A stretch of 64,000 bases of DNA from Bacilli bacterium. GTDB taxonomy: Bacteria > Bacillota_I > Bacilli_A > RF39 > UBA660. Shown here piece by piece: positions 1 through 9,172 of this stretch. The position numbers and the translations under genes were made by a program. The stretch spans positions 62,001-126,000 of the forward strand of contig JAFSEY010000004.1 in NCBI GenBank assembly GCA_017435485.1, given 5' to 3'. Positions within the stretch are counted from its first letter, which is position 1. Each line of letters starts with the position of its first letter. The notes beneath the pieces were generated by a model that was not told the DNA's origin, did not search any database, and saw only the letters and a program-made list of their open reading frames with translations.

Positions 1-1
1 A

Positions 2-1570
2 AATTATTTATTATTAGAATTAGGTCAACCAATGCATTCATTTGATAAAGAATATGTTAAAGAAATAGTAGTTGAAAAAGCTAATGATAAAGATACATTT
101 GTTACTTTAGATGGAGAAACACGTAATTTAACAAGTGAAATGTTAATGATTAAAAATGGTAAAGAGTATTCAGCTGTAGCAGGTGTTATGGGTGGATTAG
201 ATTCAGAAATTACTGATAAAACTAATAGCGTATTTTTAGAAAGCGCTACATTTAATGCTGCTAGTATTAGAAAAACAGCAACTGCTTTAGGACTTAGAAC
301 AGAAGCTAGTGCTAGATATGAAAAGTCATTAGATCCAAACTATGCTGATATTGCAATTAAAAGATATATAAAATTATTAATGGATAACGATGAAGGAATT
401 GAAGTTTCTTCAAACTTAACTGATGTATATCCAACTGTACTAGAAGAAGGGCATATTACTTTATCTAAAGACTTATTAACAAAATATCTAGGATTTGCTT
501 TAGAAGAAGAAAGGGTTGTAAAAATTCTAACATCATTAGATTTTAAAGTAACTGTAACTGATGATGCTTATGAAGTTGTTGTTCCAACTTATAGAGCAAC
601 TAAAGATGTAACGTTGCCTGCTGATATTATTGAAGAAATAGCGAGAATCTATGGTTATGAAAATTTTGCTATTGAACCATTAAAATTAGACTTAACATTT
701 GAAGAACATGAAAATATCTTTACTAAAGAATATAATGTAAAAAATTACTTATCAACGAAATATTATTTAAGTGAAGTTCATTCATATATGTGGTATGAAA
801 CTAGTTTACTTAAAACTTTAGAATTAGAAAAAGATAATGTTAAATTAGTAGGTAAAAATGAAAATAATATTTTAAGAGATAATTTATCATTATCACTTCT
901 ACATATTGTTAAAGAAAACTTAAAACATGAAAGCAATGCTTTTGTTTACGAAATTGGAACTGTAATTGTTAATAATGAAAATGAAAGACATTTAGGAATT
1001 GTTTTGGCTGATAATGAAAATAGCTTAGAAAAGACTTATTATAAAGCTAAAGAGATCATCGTTAATTTATTTAAAGAATTTAAAAATAGTTCTTGTGAAT
1101 TTATTAAAAATGAAAATGCTGAATTATCTGAATTAGCTTATGATATAAATGTTAATAATGAAGTTATAGGAACATTATCTATATTAAGCTCAAAAGCAAC
1201 ATCAAAAATAGGTAAAAAGAAAGCGATTGTTTTAGTAGAAATTAACTTTGATAAATATTGTGAAATGGAAAAGAATACTTTAATTTATAAACCATTAAGT
1301 AAATATCCATTTACAACATTGGATTATACAATAATTATGTCTAAAGATAATAATTATGAAACTATTAAAGAAGTAGTTGAAAGTTTTGAAAATGAATATA
1401 TTATTGATTATAAATTAGTAGGCAAATTTGAACTTGAAAATGAAACTAAATATACTATTAGATTTACAGTGGGTTCATATGAAAAAACTTTAACTACGGA
1501 AGATTTACAACAATTTAAAGATAGCTTTATTAACTTAATAAAAGAAAAAGGATTAAACATTATTGAATAA
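2..1570 (+). CDS. pheT: Phenylalanyl-tRNA synthetase beta subunit (5' partial)
   Basis: Beta subunit of the tetrameric ligase that charges tRNA-Phe. The reading frame is open from the window edge, and the first visible residues (LELGQPMHSFD) match the conserved B3/B4 editing-domain motif. Judging by the usual length near 800 residues, roughly 280 N-terminal residues lie outside. Next come a B5-type segment with the PADIIEEIARIYGYENF signature, a degenerate catalytic-like module, and a C-terminal ferredoxin-fold anticodon-binding domain beginning around the YKPLSKYPFTTLDYTI stretch. pheS is expected just upstream but is not visible. The stop codon lies inside the terminator hairpin. The family assignment is secure; only the N-terminus is unknown. 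Confidence 0.96.
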   Translation, partial: NYLLLELGQPMHSFDKEYVKEIVVEKANDKDTFVTLDGETRNLTSEMLMIKNGKEYSAVAGVMGGLDSEITDKTNSVFLESATFNAASIRKTATALGLRTEASARYEKSLDPNYADIAIKRYIKLLMDNDEGIEVSSNLTDVYPTVLEEGHITLSKDLLTKYLGFALEEERVVKILTSLDFKVTVTDDAYEVVVPTYRATKDVTLPADIIEEIARIYGYENFAIEPLKLDLTFEEHENIFTKEYNVKNYLSTKYYLSEVHSYMWYETSLLKTLELEKDNVKLVGKNENNILRDNLSLSLLHIVKENLKHESNAFVYEIGTVIVNNENERHLGIVLADNENSLEKTYYKAKEIIVNLFKEFKNSSCEFIKNENAELSELAYDINVNNEVIGTLSILSSKATSKIGKKKAIVLVEINFDKYCEMEKNTLIYKPLSKYPFTTLDYTIIMSKDNNYETIKEVVESFENEYIIDYKLVGKFELENETKYTIRFTVGSYEKTLTTEDLQQFKDSFINLIKEKGLNIIE

Positions 1571-1580
1571 TCCTTTTTTT
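1545..1580 (+). terminator. Intrinsic terminator of pheT
   Basis: An 11-bp stem (arms 1545-1555 and 1568-1578) is followed by a T run. The TAA stop of pheT sits in the 3' arm. Confidence 0.85.
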
Positions 1581-1637
1581 GTTGCTTAAAACACTTGTAT
1601 ATAGTAGAATATATATCTAATGGAAGGAATGAATTTA

Positions 1638-2357
1638 ATGAATTTTATAAATTCAGAAGATCAAAAAAATATTTATTATGGTGCTTTAGCAGCAATAATT
1701 AGTTTTAAATTTAATTATGCTGGAAGCGAATATGAGATATCTTATTGTTTGAAAGATCCAATAAAAGAAAAAGCCTTTATAGAATCTTTTTTAGCTGAGC
1801 TGGAACTATCAGATTTAGATGTGGAAGTTAAGGATATGTTTATTAGATGTTTTATGTCTACTAATGATAATAATATAATGATGAATTATATGATGTTTAT
1901 TGACTTGTTGAAATCAAAAGGAAGATTTGTAAAATGGTTTAATAGAGGATTAAAACAATATGATAAAGTTATTGATCCGTTAGTTTTAAATCTGGAAAAA
2001 AGACTTGGGGTAAAAGAAAATGGGGCTATTTTTGCTGATGAAATTAAATATGCTGATTTAGTAGAAAATCGTAATACAAATAGTGATAATGCATTTTTGT
2101 TAGACAAATTTATTAAATTGTATACTCAGTATGTAACAGGGAAATGTGTTGAACAAGAAAATCAAATTTTTGATTCTGAAACAAGAGTTTATGCTAATTT
2201 AAACGATTATCGAAAATTAAATCCACATGAATTTAATAGGATTGGTATTAAAGTTAGAAATAATCCAGTATATCCAATTAAAAAAAGAAGTATTTTACAA
2301 CGTGTAAGATCAAAAGTAATACTAAATAAGTTAAATAAATTAGATATAAAACATTAA
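1638..2357 (+). CDS. Hypothetical cytoplasmic protein
   Basis: I do not recognise this protein of about 239 residues. The start is set at 1638 because the Shine-Dalgarno-like GGAAGGA (1622-1628) sits nine bases upstream; two in-frame ATGs at 1620 and 1629 overlap that motif and are less likely. It has no signal peptide or membrane segment. The middle is rich in helix-forming residues, and the C-terminal 30 residues are strongly basic (KKRSILQRVRSKVILNKLNK). It lies alone between the pheT terminator and a bidirectional terminator, so it is probably monocistronic. No function is proposed. Confidence 0.7.
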   Translation: MNFINSEDQKNIYYGALAAIISFKFNYAGSEYEISYCLKDPIKEKAFIESFLAELELSDLDVEVKDMFIRCFMSTNDNNIMMNYMMFIDLLKSKGRFVKWFNRGLKQYDKVIDPLVLNLEKRLGVKENGAIFADEIKYADLVENRNTNSDNAFLLDKFIKLYTQYVTGKCVEQENQIFDSETRVYANLNDYRKLNPHEFNRIGIKVRNNPVYPIKKRSILQRVRSKVILNKLNKLDIKH

Positions 2358-2363
2358 TAAAAA

Positions 2364-2390
2364 AACACCGGATAAAGGTGTTATTTTAAT
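2364..2390. terminator. Bidirectional terminator
   Basis: A 6-bp stem (AACACC 2364-2369, GGTGTT 2377-2382) has an A run on its left and a T-rich stretch on its right. It serves two convergent genes. Confidence 0.7.
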
Positions 2391-2797
2391 TTTATTGTAT
2401 CTATACTTGAAGCATTTTCACTTTTACATTCTAAATATACTACTAATGAATATTCTTTATTATTTATTTTAGTTACTTTAGCATAACTTTGTTCTTTATT
2501 ACAACTATCTGATTCTAAATTAACGCTTTTATCTATTAAGTTTTCTTCAATTAAGGTACTTAATTTAACGTAGCTTATGTTACCAGTGCTGCTAGGTAAT
2601 TTATCTTCTGTATAGTAAGTTTTAGCTGCCGCAACTAATGCTTTTAGACTTTTACTAAAATCAGTTTCAGCATAGCTTTCTTTTCCTGGATTAAACATAA
2701 CTAAACAAACAATAAAAATTACAATTACTAAAACTCCTAATTTAGTAAAAGCTTTTTTCCAATCAATTCTTCTTTTTATTTGGATTTCTTCGTACAT
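2381..2797 (-). CDS. Membrane-anchored small exported protein, pseudopilin-like outline
   Basis: A 138-residue protein with a basic cytoplasmic N-terminus (residues 1-20), one membrane helix (about 21-37, GVLVIVIFIVCLVMF) and an outside domain of about 100 residues with two cysteines (in ESDSCNKEQ and YLECKSEN) that could form a disulfide. The helix just outside the membrane (SLKALVAAAKTYYTEDKLP) resembles the N-terminal helix of type II/IV pseudopilins, but I see no prepilin peptidase site. The start has a GGGGGA ribosome site. The gene is transcribed alone, divergent from the next gene. The pilin link is inference from outline only. Confidence 0.72.
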   Translation of the reverse strand: MYEEIQIKRRIDWKKAFTKLGVLVIVIFIVCLVMFNPGKESYAETDFSKSLKALVAAAKTYYTEDKLPSSTGNISYVKLSTLIEENLIDKSVNLESDSCNKEQSYAKVTKINNKEYSLVVYLECKSENASSIDTIKLK

Positions 2798-2848
2798 ATT
2801 AAATCCCCCTTTTTGGATAGGAGATTATCTTATCACAAAGTTAGATGT

Positions 2849-2877
2849 TTGTCAAATTTAGTCGGATATGCTACAAT
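2849..2877 (+). promoter_or_regulatory. Promoter for the gene at 2910
   Basis: -35 TTGTCA (2849-2854), a 17-bp spacer, and -10 TACAAT (2872-2877), about 30 bases upstream of the start. Confidence 0.6.
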
Positions 2878-2909
2878 GAATATAGTAAATACTTGAAAGG
2901 TGGGTTTTG

Positions 2910-4070
2910 ATGAGAAGTTTTGGACCAACAATAATAGATTTTAAAAATTTAGGATTAACTGATTCTCAAATTGATAATTTAGTAACTTATGAAAACTCTC
3001 GGCATGGTTTTCAAAATAGTTTAAAAAGTGATAGCTATTCTTTTAGCGAACCTCAATGTTTATTCTTTTTGGATATTAAAGATACGTTATATCATTGTAA
3101 AGGACATGGGGGATCTGGTGTTTTAGGACGCCCTGGAGATGCTGCTCCAATATATATGAGAGATATAATGGCTTTAGGTAGGTTATTATCAAATTGCCAA
3201 GGTGGACAATTAAATATGGATAATTATAGCTTAGGCGACGGAGCCTATATTAGATATAATTTTCCTGAAGATAAAGAAAATGCTAAATATAAATTAGATT
3301 TACCAACCTCTAGTTTTAGACCGGCTTTTTCTAATGTAGAAGTTAGATATAATACTAACAAAGGACCTTATAAAACAATTTTTGTTTCATCTGATCCTAT
3401 TGAAGTGCAAAGAAATATTATTTTATTTTTCTTAATAATTTATGAGATTATGTATAATAATAAATTTTTATCTAATAATGAAATAATAGAATTATCAGAG
3501 TTGTTTGAAAAATGTAGTTGTGACTATGATAGTTTTGTGGAAAATATACCAGATAAATATAAAGTTGCTTTTAAATTTTGCTATGACGATGTAAAGAATA
3601 ATATATTTAAAAAATTAAACAATGCTAGTTTCTTGACCACTAATAATTCTTCATTAAATAAGGCTCAACTAATGGAATCATTTTTAGATAATTATAATGA
3701 AGAAAATGGTTTATCGTATGATGATTATAATATTTTTGCGTGTGGGGATAATTATAGTGTTGATGGACCTATGATTGAAACCGCATTCAAATTAGGTGGT
3801 TACGGTTGTTTAAATAGTCCAGGCTTTGCTGTATATTGTGAAAGTGAAACCCTAAGAAAAGAAATTTATTTAAAGTATGGAATAGATGTACAAGGTTCAA
3901 TTTTATCATTTGGTTTTGCAGATTTTTATAATAAAGCTATGGATATGAATTCATATCAAAGAACATGGCATTTAGCAGAAACAATGTATGATGTTAACTC
4001 ACACAAACAAGAAGTTATTTTAAATAGATTTAAAAAGACGAATCATTATATAGAAGTAAAAAGAAAATAA
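2910..4070 (+). CDS. Hypothetical protein, 386 aa
   Basis: Not recognised. The start at ATG 2910 follows an AGGTGG ribosome site at 2898-2903; an in-frame TTG one codon upstream is unlikely. There is no signal peptide or membrane helix, so it is probably cytoplasmic. A glycine-rich stretch near residues 70-85 (CKGHGGSGVLGRPGDAAP) and a second conserved-looking block near 285-310 (GGYGCLNSPGFAVYCESETL) suggest a folded enzyme-like domain, but I cannot name a family. It is flanked by its own promoter and a bidirectional terminator, so it is a single-gene unit. Confidence 0.7.
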   Translation: MRSFGPTIIDFKNLGLTDSQIDNLVTYENSRHGFQNSLKSDSYSFSEPQCLFFLDIKDTLYHCKGHGGSGVLGRPGDAAPIYMRDIMALGRLLSNCQGGQLNMDNYSLGDGAYIRYNFPEDKENAKYKLDLPTSSFRPAFSNVEVRYNTNKGPYKTIFVSSDPIEVQRNIILFFLIIYEIMYNNKFLSNNEIIELSELFEKCSCDYDSFVENIPDKYKVAFKFCYDDVKNNIFKKLNNASFLTTNNSSLNKAQLMESFLDNYNEENGLSYDDYNIFACGDNYSVDGPMIETAFKLGGYGCLNSPGFAVYCESETLRKEIYLKYGIDVQGSILSFGFADFYNKAMDMNSYQRTWHLAETMYDVNSHKQEVILNRFKKTNHYIEVKRK

Positions 4071-4097
4071 AAACACTTTTAACAGAGTGTTTTAGTT
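4070..4097. terminator. Bidirectional terminator
   Basis: An 8-bp stem, AAAACACT (4070-4077) and AGTGTTTT (4086-4093), lies between two convergent genes. It overlaps the end of the minus-strand gene. Confidence 0.75.
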
Positions 4098-5375
4098 TAC
4101 GTTCATGTCTAGATTAGCATTTTGACTATAGTTATAGCACATCTGACCAATTAGCTCTATACATTCTTGGTCCATAACATTTGGGTTTGGAATACCTTTT
4201 TTTTGGTTGGCTAAAATACTTTTTAATTTTTGATCAAGATATCTGGCAAATTTATTCCAAGCTTCACCAAATTTTTCGGTTAATAATTCTGGTTTGTTAT
4301 TTATAGCACTTTCAGAAAATACTTTTTCATATTGATCAAAAAATTCTGCTGAATAGGCAAATAATTCATTAGCAATAGTATGGCTTTTAACAATCGTTCT
4401 TTCATTATCCGCTATATATATCCCGTTGTTATGTAATTTTTGCGCTAGTTTAAGAGCTAGGTTTTCGGTTCTTGCTTCATAGGCCATTGTATTTGGATCA
4501 TTCTCATTGTATTTTCTAAATCCAGCTTTTTTACCGTTACCTTCAATGGCTTGGATAAGTTTATTTATAATAAATACATCAATACTATTTATTCCTTTTT
4601 TTGCTAAACTAGCTATAGGCATTTTTATTAGAGTATAAAAATCAGGTTTTTCTTTATTAAAAATAGAGATGTTTTCTAATTGGTAATGATATGGTTCTTC
4701 TTTTAGGGCGAAATCAAATAGTAAATTTGCTTGAGACAATATACCATTTTCCCCAATTTTTGTGGATAAATCTGTTTTTAATTTATTTAATGTTGGAATG
4801 GCTTGAACTTTTTCTTTTTGTATTTCTTGGATTAGTAAAGTACGGGCCTTAATAAATTTATCAACATCAACCGGATTAAGATTTCCCATTCTAAATCCGG
4901 CATCTTTAGCCACATTTATTATTTGTTGACGTGCTTCATTTATTGATAGTTTAGTAGTCATAGGAGTTTGGGGATTTTTTAATGTTTCTTCATATTCAGA
5001 ACTAAAAAGATCAATAAATGGTTGTTTTTCATTAATTAAAAAAGTTTTTATTAATTCTTCATTGATATTTTTAGGTGAAATATTAGGAAAAATCGTTTTA
5101 AAAAGAATTTTTATTTCTTCAAATAATTTTTGATTACATTGATTATTTATATTTTGAAATGTTTGGGCATTCTGATATGTAACGGTATCTAATTCGTTAT
5201 TTTCTTTGGCATAGGCATATGTTGTTAATGGGTGACTTGTAAAATCGATATAAGTATTGTTAATTTTTTGAGTAATTAATTGACGATATTCTTCACCATA
5301 ATGTTCAATAAATAATTCGATTATATCATTTTTATTATCATTGAAATTTTTTTGAACTTTATTTGCATAGTACAT
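4092..5375 (-). CDS. Hypothetical helical protein, 427 aa
   Basis: Not recognised. It is almost entirely helix-forming and hydrophilic, without a signal peptide or membrane segment. An AAGGTGAT ribosome site precedes the ATG. Its size, all-helical character and position as an isolated gene resemble the other unknown proteins of this window at 12831-14087 and 15512-16636, but I see no clear shared motif. It runs convergent to the gene at 2910 and divergent from uvrA. No function is proposed. Confidence 0.7.
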   Translation of the reverse strand: MYYANKVQKNFNDNKNDIIELFIEHYGEEYRQLITQKINNTYIDFTSHPLTTYAYAKENNELDTVTYQNAQTFQNINNQCNQKLFEEIKILFKTIFPNISPKNINEELIKTFLINEKQPFIDLFSSEYEETLKNPQTPMTTKLSINEARQQIINVAKDAGFRMGNLNPVDVDKFIKARTLLIQEIQKEKVQAIPTLNKLKTDLSTKIGENGILSQANLLFDFALKEEPYHYQLENISIFNKEKPDFYTLIKMPIASLAKKGINSIDVFIINKLIQAIEGNGKKAGFRKYNENDPNTMAYEARTENLALKLAQKLHNNGIYIADNERTIVKSHTIANELFAYSAEFFDQYEKVFSESAINNKPELLTEKFGEAWNKFARYLDQKLKSILANQKKGIPNPNVMDQECIELIGQMCYNYSQNANLDMNVN

Positions 5376-5437
5376 TTTATCACCTTAATTTTATTATACC
5401 AAAATTATTTTAGATATTACAAAGATTATAAGACAGG

Positions 5438-5466
5438 TTGACATAAAGTACATTTGTTCGTATAAT
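5438..5466 (+). promoter_or_regulatory. uvrA promoter with candidate LexA box in the spacer
   Basis: Consensus -35 TTGACA (5438-5443), a 17-bp spacer and -10 TATAAT (5461-5466). The spacer contains AGTACATTTGTTCG (5447-5460), two mismatches from the Gram-positive SOS operator CGAAC-N4-GTTCG. A repressor bound there would block RNA polymerase directly. LexA regulation of uvrA is established in Bacillus; its use here is inferred. Confidence 0.7.
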
Positions 5467-5547
5467 AAATAATATAAAAATATAATTAAAATCAATAAAT
5501 TTTTGATTTTGTGGTAGAATAATTACTGATTTAAAGGATGTGTATTT

Positions 5548-8352
5548 ATGGATAAGATTATTGTTAAAGGAGCAAGAGAAAATAATTTAAAAAATATAGA
5601 TTTAGAACTTCCTAAAAATAAACTGATTGTTATGACTGGAGTATCTGGATCAGGAAAAAGTAGCTTGGCGTTTGATACTATCTATGCGGAAGGACAAAGA
5701 AGATATGTCGAAAGCTTAAGTGCTTATGCTAGACAGTTTATTGGCAATAGTGACAAGCCAGATGTAGATTCTATTGAAGGATTAAGTCCAAGTATTTCTA
5801 TTGACCAAAAAACTACTAATAAAAATCCTCGTAGTACAGTGGGAACAATTACGGAAATATATGATTATTTGCGTCTTTTATATGCGAGAATTGGTGTTCC
5901 ATATTGTCCTAAACATAAACATCCAATTAAAAGTCAAAGTATTGAAGAAATGACTAATAAAGTTTTAAATCTAGATGAAGGAACTAAAATTGAAGTAATG
6001 GCTCCTATTGTTCATGGAGAAAAAGGAACACATAAAGATTTACTAAGTCATTTACAAAAAGAAGGTTATACAAGAGTTCGAATTGATGGAGAATTATATC
6101 TAATTGATGATGAAATTAATTTAGAAAAGAATCTTAAACATAATATTGATGTTATCGTTGATAGAATTGTTGTTAGTAATGATGAAAGAAGCAGAATATT
6201 TGAAGCGATTGAAACTTCAACTAATTTAGCTGATGGAAAAGTAGTTATCAACATTTTGGAAGATAAAGAATTATTAATGAGCGAAAAATATGCTTGTTTG
6301 GAATGTGATTTTAGTATTCCAGAACTAGAACCAAGATTATTTTCATTTAATGCTCCTTATGGTGCTTGTGAAGATTGTAAAGGATTAGGTAAAAAGTTAA
6401 AGATTGATGTTGATTTAGTAATTCCAGATAAAAGCAAAAGTATTATTGATGGAGCGATTGCCCCGCTTAGTTTAGACAATAATACTTATATGACGGCTTT
6501 ATCGACAGTTTGTGAGTACTATATGATTGATATGAATAAACCAGTTGAAGAATTGACTAAAAAAGAGTTAGATATCATTTTATATGGAACAAAAGAACCA
6601 ATTGATTTTAAATATGTCTCTAAGACAGGTAGTGTAAGATATACAAAAGACTATTATGAAGGAGTTATCAACAATTTAGAAAGACGTTATGTTGAAACTA
6701 AAAGTACTTGGATTAGAGAATGGCTAGAGCATTATATGATGGAAACTGATTGTAAGGTTTGTCATGGATCTAGATTAAAAGAAAGTGTTTTATCAATATA
6801 TATAAACAAGAAAAACATTTATGATATGACATTAATGAGTATCGATGAATTAAGAGATTTTTTGAATAATTTAAAACTGAGCGAGGAAGAAAAAGAAATT
6901 AGTTTCTTAATTTTAAAAGAAATAATTAATCGCCTTAATTTCTTAATTGATGTTGGACTAAGTTATTTAACCTTAAATCGTGAGGCTGGAACACTATCTG
7001 GTGGAGAAAGTCAACGTATTAGACTAGCTACCCAAATAGGAAGTAAATTATCAGGCGTATTATATGTTTTAGATGAACCAAGTATTGGACTGCATCAAAA
7101 AGACAATGAAAGACTTATTAATTCTTTAAAAGAAATGCGTGATTTAGGTAATACCTTAATTGTTGTAGAACATGATACTGATACAATGTTAGCGGCTGAT
7201 TATTTAGTTGATATTGGTCCTAAAGCGGGAGAAGAAGGTGGCCAAATATTAGCTTGTGGAACTGTAGATGAAGTGATGGCTAATCCAAATAGTATTACGG
7301 GAAGATATTTGTCTGGTAAAGATAAAATAGAAGTTCCTAAAACGCGCCATAAAGGAAATAAAAAATCAATTGAAATTATTGGTGCTAAAGAAAATAATTT
7401 AAAAAATATAAATGTTAAAATACCTTTAAATAAATTTGTTTGTGTAACAGGTGTTTCTGGGTCTGGAAAAAGTAGTCTAATTAATGAAATACTTTATAAA
7501 TCCCTAGCGAGTACATTATATCGTTCAAAAGTAATTCCGGGTAAACATAAAGAAATCAAGGGCTTAGATAATATTGATAAAGTTGTTATGATTACCCAAG
7601 ATGCTATTGGTAGAACCCCAAGAAGTAACCCAGCAACTTATGTAGGAGTATTTGATGATATTCGTGATTTATTTGCTGATTTAAAGGAAAGTAAAATAAG
7701 AGGGTATAGTAAGAGTAGATTTTCTTTCAACGTTAAAGGTGGGCGTTGTGAAGCTTGCTGGGGAGATGGCGTAAAGAAAATAGAGATGCATTTTTTACCA
7801 GATGTATATGTTCCTTGTGAAGTATGTAAGGGAAAAAGATATAATAAAGAAACTCTAGATGTAAAATTTAAGGGAAAAAATATATCAGAAGTATTAGATA
7901 TGCGAGTTAGTGAAGCAATCGAATTTTTTGAAAATGTTCCTAAAATATATAATAAATTAAAAGTAATGATGGATGTTGGATTGTCTTATATTACATTAGG
8001 TCAAAGTGCTCCAACTTTATCAGGAGGAGAAGCAGGCCGAGTAAAACTTGCTAAAGAGCTACAAAAGAAACCAACTGGAAAAAGTTTGTTTATTTTAGAT
8101 GAACCAACTACTGGGCTTCATATGGAAGATATTAAAAAGTTATTAGATATATTACAACGAATTGTTGATAATGGGGATACAGTTTTAGTTATAGAACATA
8201 ACTTAGATGTTATCAAAGTTGCTGATTATATTATCGATTTAGGTCCTGATGGCGGAAAAAATGGGGGAATGATTGTTGCTACGGGAACGCCGGAAGAAGT
8301 TGCTGATAATTCTAAGTCATATACTGGTGAATTTCTTAAAAAGGTGCTATAA
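5548..8352 (+). CDS. uvrA: UvrABC excinuclease subunit A
   Basis: DNA-damage recognition ATPase of nucleotide excision repair; it dimerises and loads UvrB at lesions. The 934 residues are normal for the family. Both ABC modules are complete: Walker A GVSGSGKSS at about residues 31-39 and again near 635, signature LSGGE in each half, and Walker B LYVLDEPS and LFILDEPT. Zinc-binding CxxC pairs are visible (CLEC, CEDC, CEAC, CEVC). The ribosome site AAGGATG precedes the ATG at 5548. lgt follows after 25 bases and then trxB, so the three probably share transcription from the SOS-like promoter. uvrB is not in the window. Confidence 0.98.
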   Translation: MDKIIVKGARENNLKNIDLELPKNKLIVMTGVSGSGKSSLAFDTIYAEGQRRYVESLSAYARQFIGNSDKPDVDSIEGLSPSISIDQKTTNKNPRSTVGTITEIYDYLRLLYARIGVPYCPKHKHPIKSQSIEEMTNKVLNLDEGTKIEVMAPIVHGEKGTHKDLLSHLQKEGYTRVRIDGELYLIDDEINLEKNLKHNIDVIVDRIVVSNDERSRIFEAIETSTNLADGKVVINILEDKELLMSEKYACLECDFSIPELEPRLFSFNAPYGACEDCKGLGKKLKIDVDLVIPDKSKSIIDGAIAPLSLDNNTYMTALSTVCEYYMIDMNKPVEELTKKELDIILYGTKEPIDFKYVSKTGSVRYTKDYYEGVINNLERRYVETKSTWIREWLEHYMMETDCKVCHGSRLKESVLSIYINKKNIYDMTLMSIDELRDFLNNLKLSEEEKEISFLILKEIINRLNFLIDVGLSYLTLNREAGTLSGGESQRIRLATQIGSKLSGVLYVLDEPSIGLHQKDNERLINSLKEMRDLGNTLIVVEHDTDTMLAADYLVDIGPKAGEEGGQILACGTVDEVMANPNSITGRYLSGKDKIEVPKTRHKGNKKSIEIIGAKENNLKNINVKIPLNKFVCVTGVSGSGKSSLINEILYKSLASTLYRSKVIPGKHKEIKGLDNIDKVVMITQDAIGRTPRSNPATYVGVFDDIRDLFADLKESKIRGYSKSRFSFNVKGGRCEACWGDGVKKIEMHFLPDVYVPCEVCKGKRYNKETLDVKFKGKNISEVLDMRVSEAIEFFENVPKIYNKLKVMMDVGLSYITLGQSAPTLSGGEAGRVKLAKELQKKPTGKSLFILDEPTTGLHMEDIKKLLDILQRIVDNGDTVLVIEHNLDVIKVADYIIDLGPDGGKNGGMIVATGTPEEVADNSKSYTGEFLKKVL

Positions 8353-8377
8353 TAATTTTTGAAAGTAGGTTAGATAA

Positions 8378-9172
8378 ATGAACCCAATTATGTTTTCAAT
8401 AGGCAGTATCGATATAAGATGGTATTCAGTTTTAATTTTAGTAGGAGCTTTAATTGGAATTGGCATTTTATTAAAGGAAGCAAAACGTTTTGATATAAGT
8501 AGCGATTTTATAATTAATCTTAGCTTCTATACCTTAGTTTTTGGAATAATTGGAGCCAGACTTTATTATGTTTTATTTAACTTTGAAATGTATAAAGATG
8601 ATTTATTAAGCATATTAAAAATATGGAATGGTGGTCTTGCTATTCATGGTGGTTTAATTGCTGGATTTATAACGATTGTATTATATTGCAAAAGATATAA
8701 TGTTAGATTTTTAAAAATTATGGATATGGCAGCTCCTGGAATAATATTAGCTCAAGCAATTGGACGCTGGGGAAATTTCTTTAATAGTGAGGCTCATGGT
8801 GCAGTTACAACTTTAGCAACCTTAAAAAATATGTTAATTCCTGATTTTGTAATTGATGGAATGAATATTGGTGGTTTTTATTATCATCCAACATTCTATT
8901 ATGAATTTTTATGGTGTGTAGCTGGATTTATAATACTTTTAATATTACGAAGAAGAAAATATTTGAAGGTTGGTCAGCTAACAAGTACTTATTTCATGTG
9001 GTATAGTGTGGGCAGATTCTTTATTGAATCATTAAGAACTGATTCTTTGATGTTAGGTGGTTTTAAAGTTGCTCAGCTTGTATCAGTATTACTATTTCTG
9101 ATAGCTTTAGGAGCTATGATGATTATTAGTCGTAAAGGTAAATTTGAAGATTTATATAATGAGGAGTTATAA
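8378..9172 (+). CDS. lgt: Phosphatidylglycerol--prolipoprotein diacylglyceryl transferase
   Basis: Membrane enzyme that attaches diacylglycerol to the lipobox cysteine of prolipoproteins, the first step of lipoprotein maturation. The 264 residues, with about seven hydrophobic segments, are typical. Family landmarks are visible: GGLAIHGG near residue 88, the signature GRWGNFFNSEAHG near 128-140, HPTFYYE near 170, and RTDSL with its arginine in the late membrane segment. trxB starts one base after its stop, so the two are co-translated or nearly so. The gene implies that this organism makes lipoproteins, although the ABC-importer binding protein in this window lacks a lipobox. Confidence 0.96.
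   Translation: MNPIMFSIGSIDIRWYSVLILVGALIGIGILLKEAKRFDISSDFIINLSFYTLVFGIIGARLYYVLFNFEMYKDDLLSILKIWNGGLAIHGGLIAGFITIVLYCKRYNVRFLKIMDMAAPGIILAQAIGRWGNFFNSEAHGAVTTLATLKNMLIPDFVIDGMNIGGFYYHPTFYYEFLWCVAGFIILLILRRRKYLKVGQLTSTYFMWYSVGRFFIESLRTDSLMLGGFKVAQLVSVLLFLIALGAMMIISRKGKFEDLYNEEL

Noticed and set aside
6066-6254. Open frame opposite uvrA, and other antisense frames in long genes
   Set aside because: They lack ribosome sites and promoter motifs, and lie wholly within well-conserved genes on the other strand.
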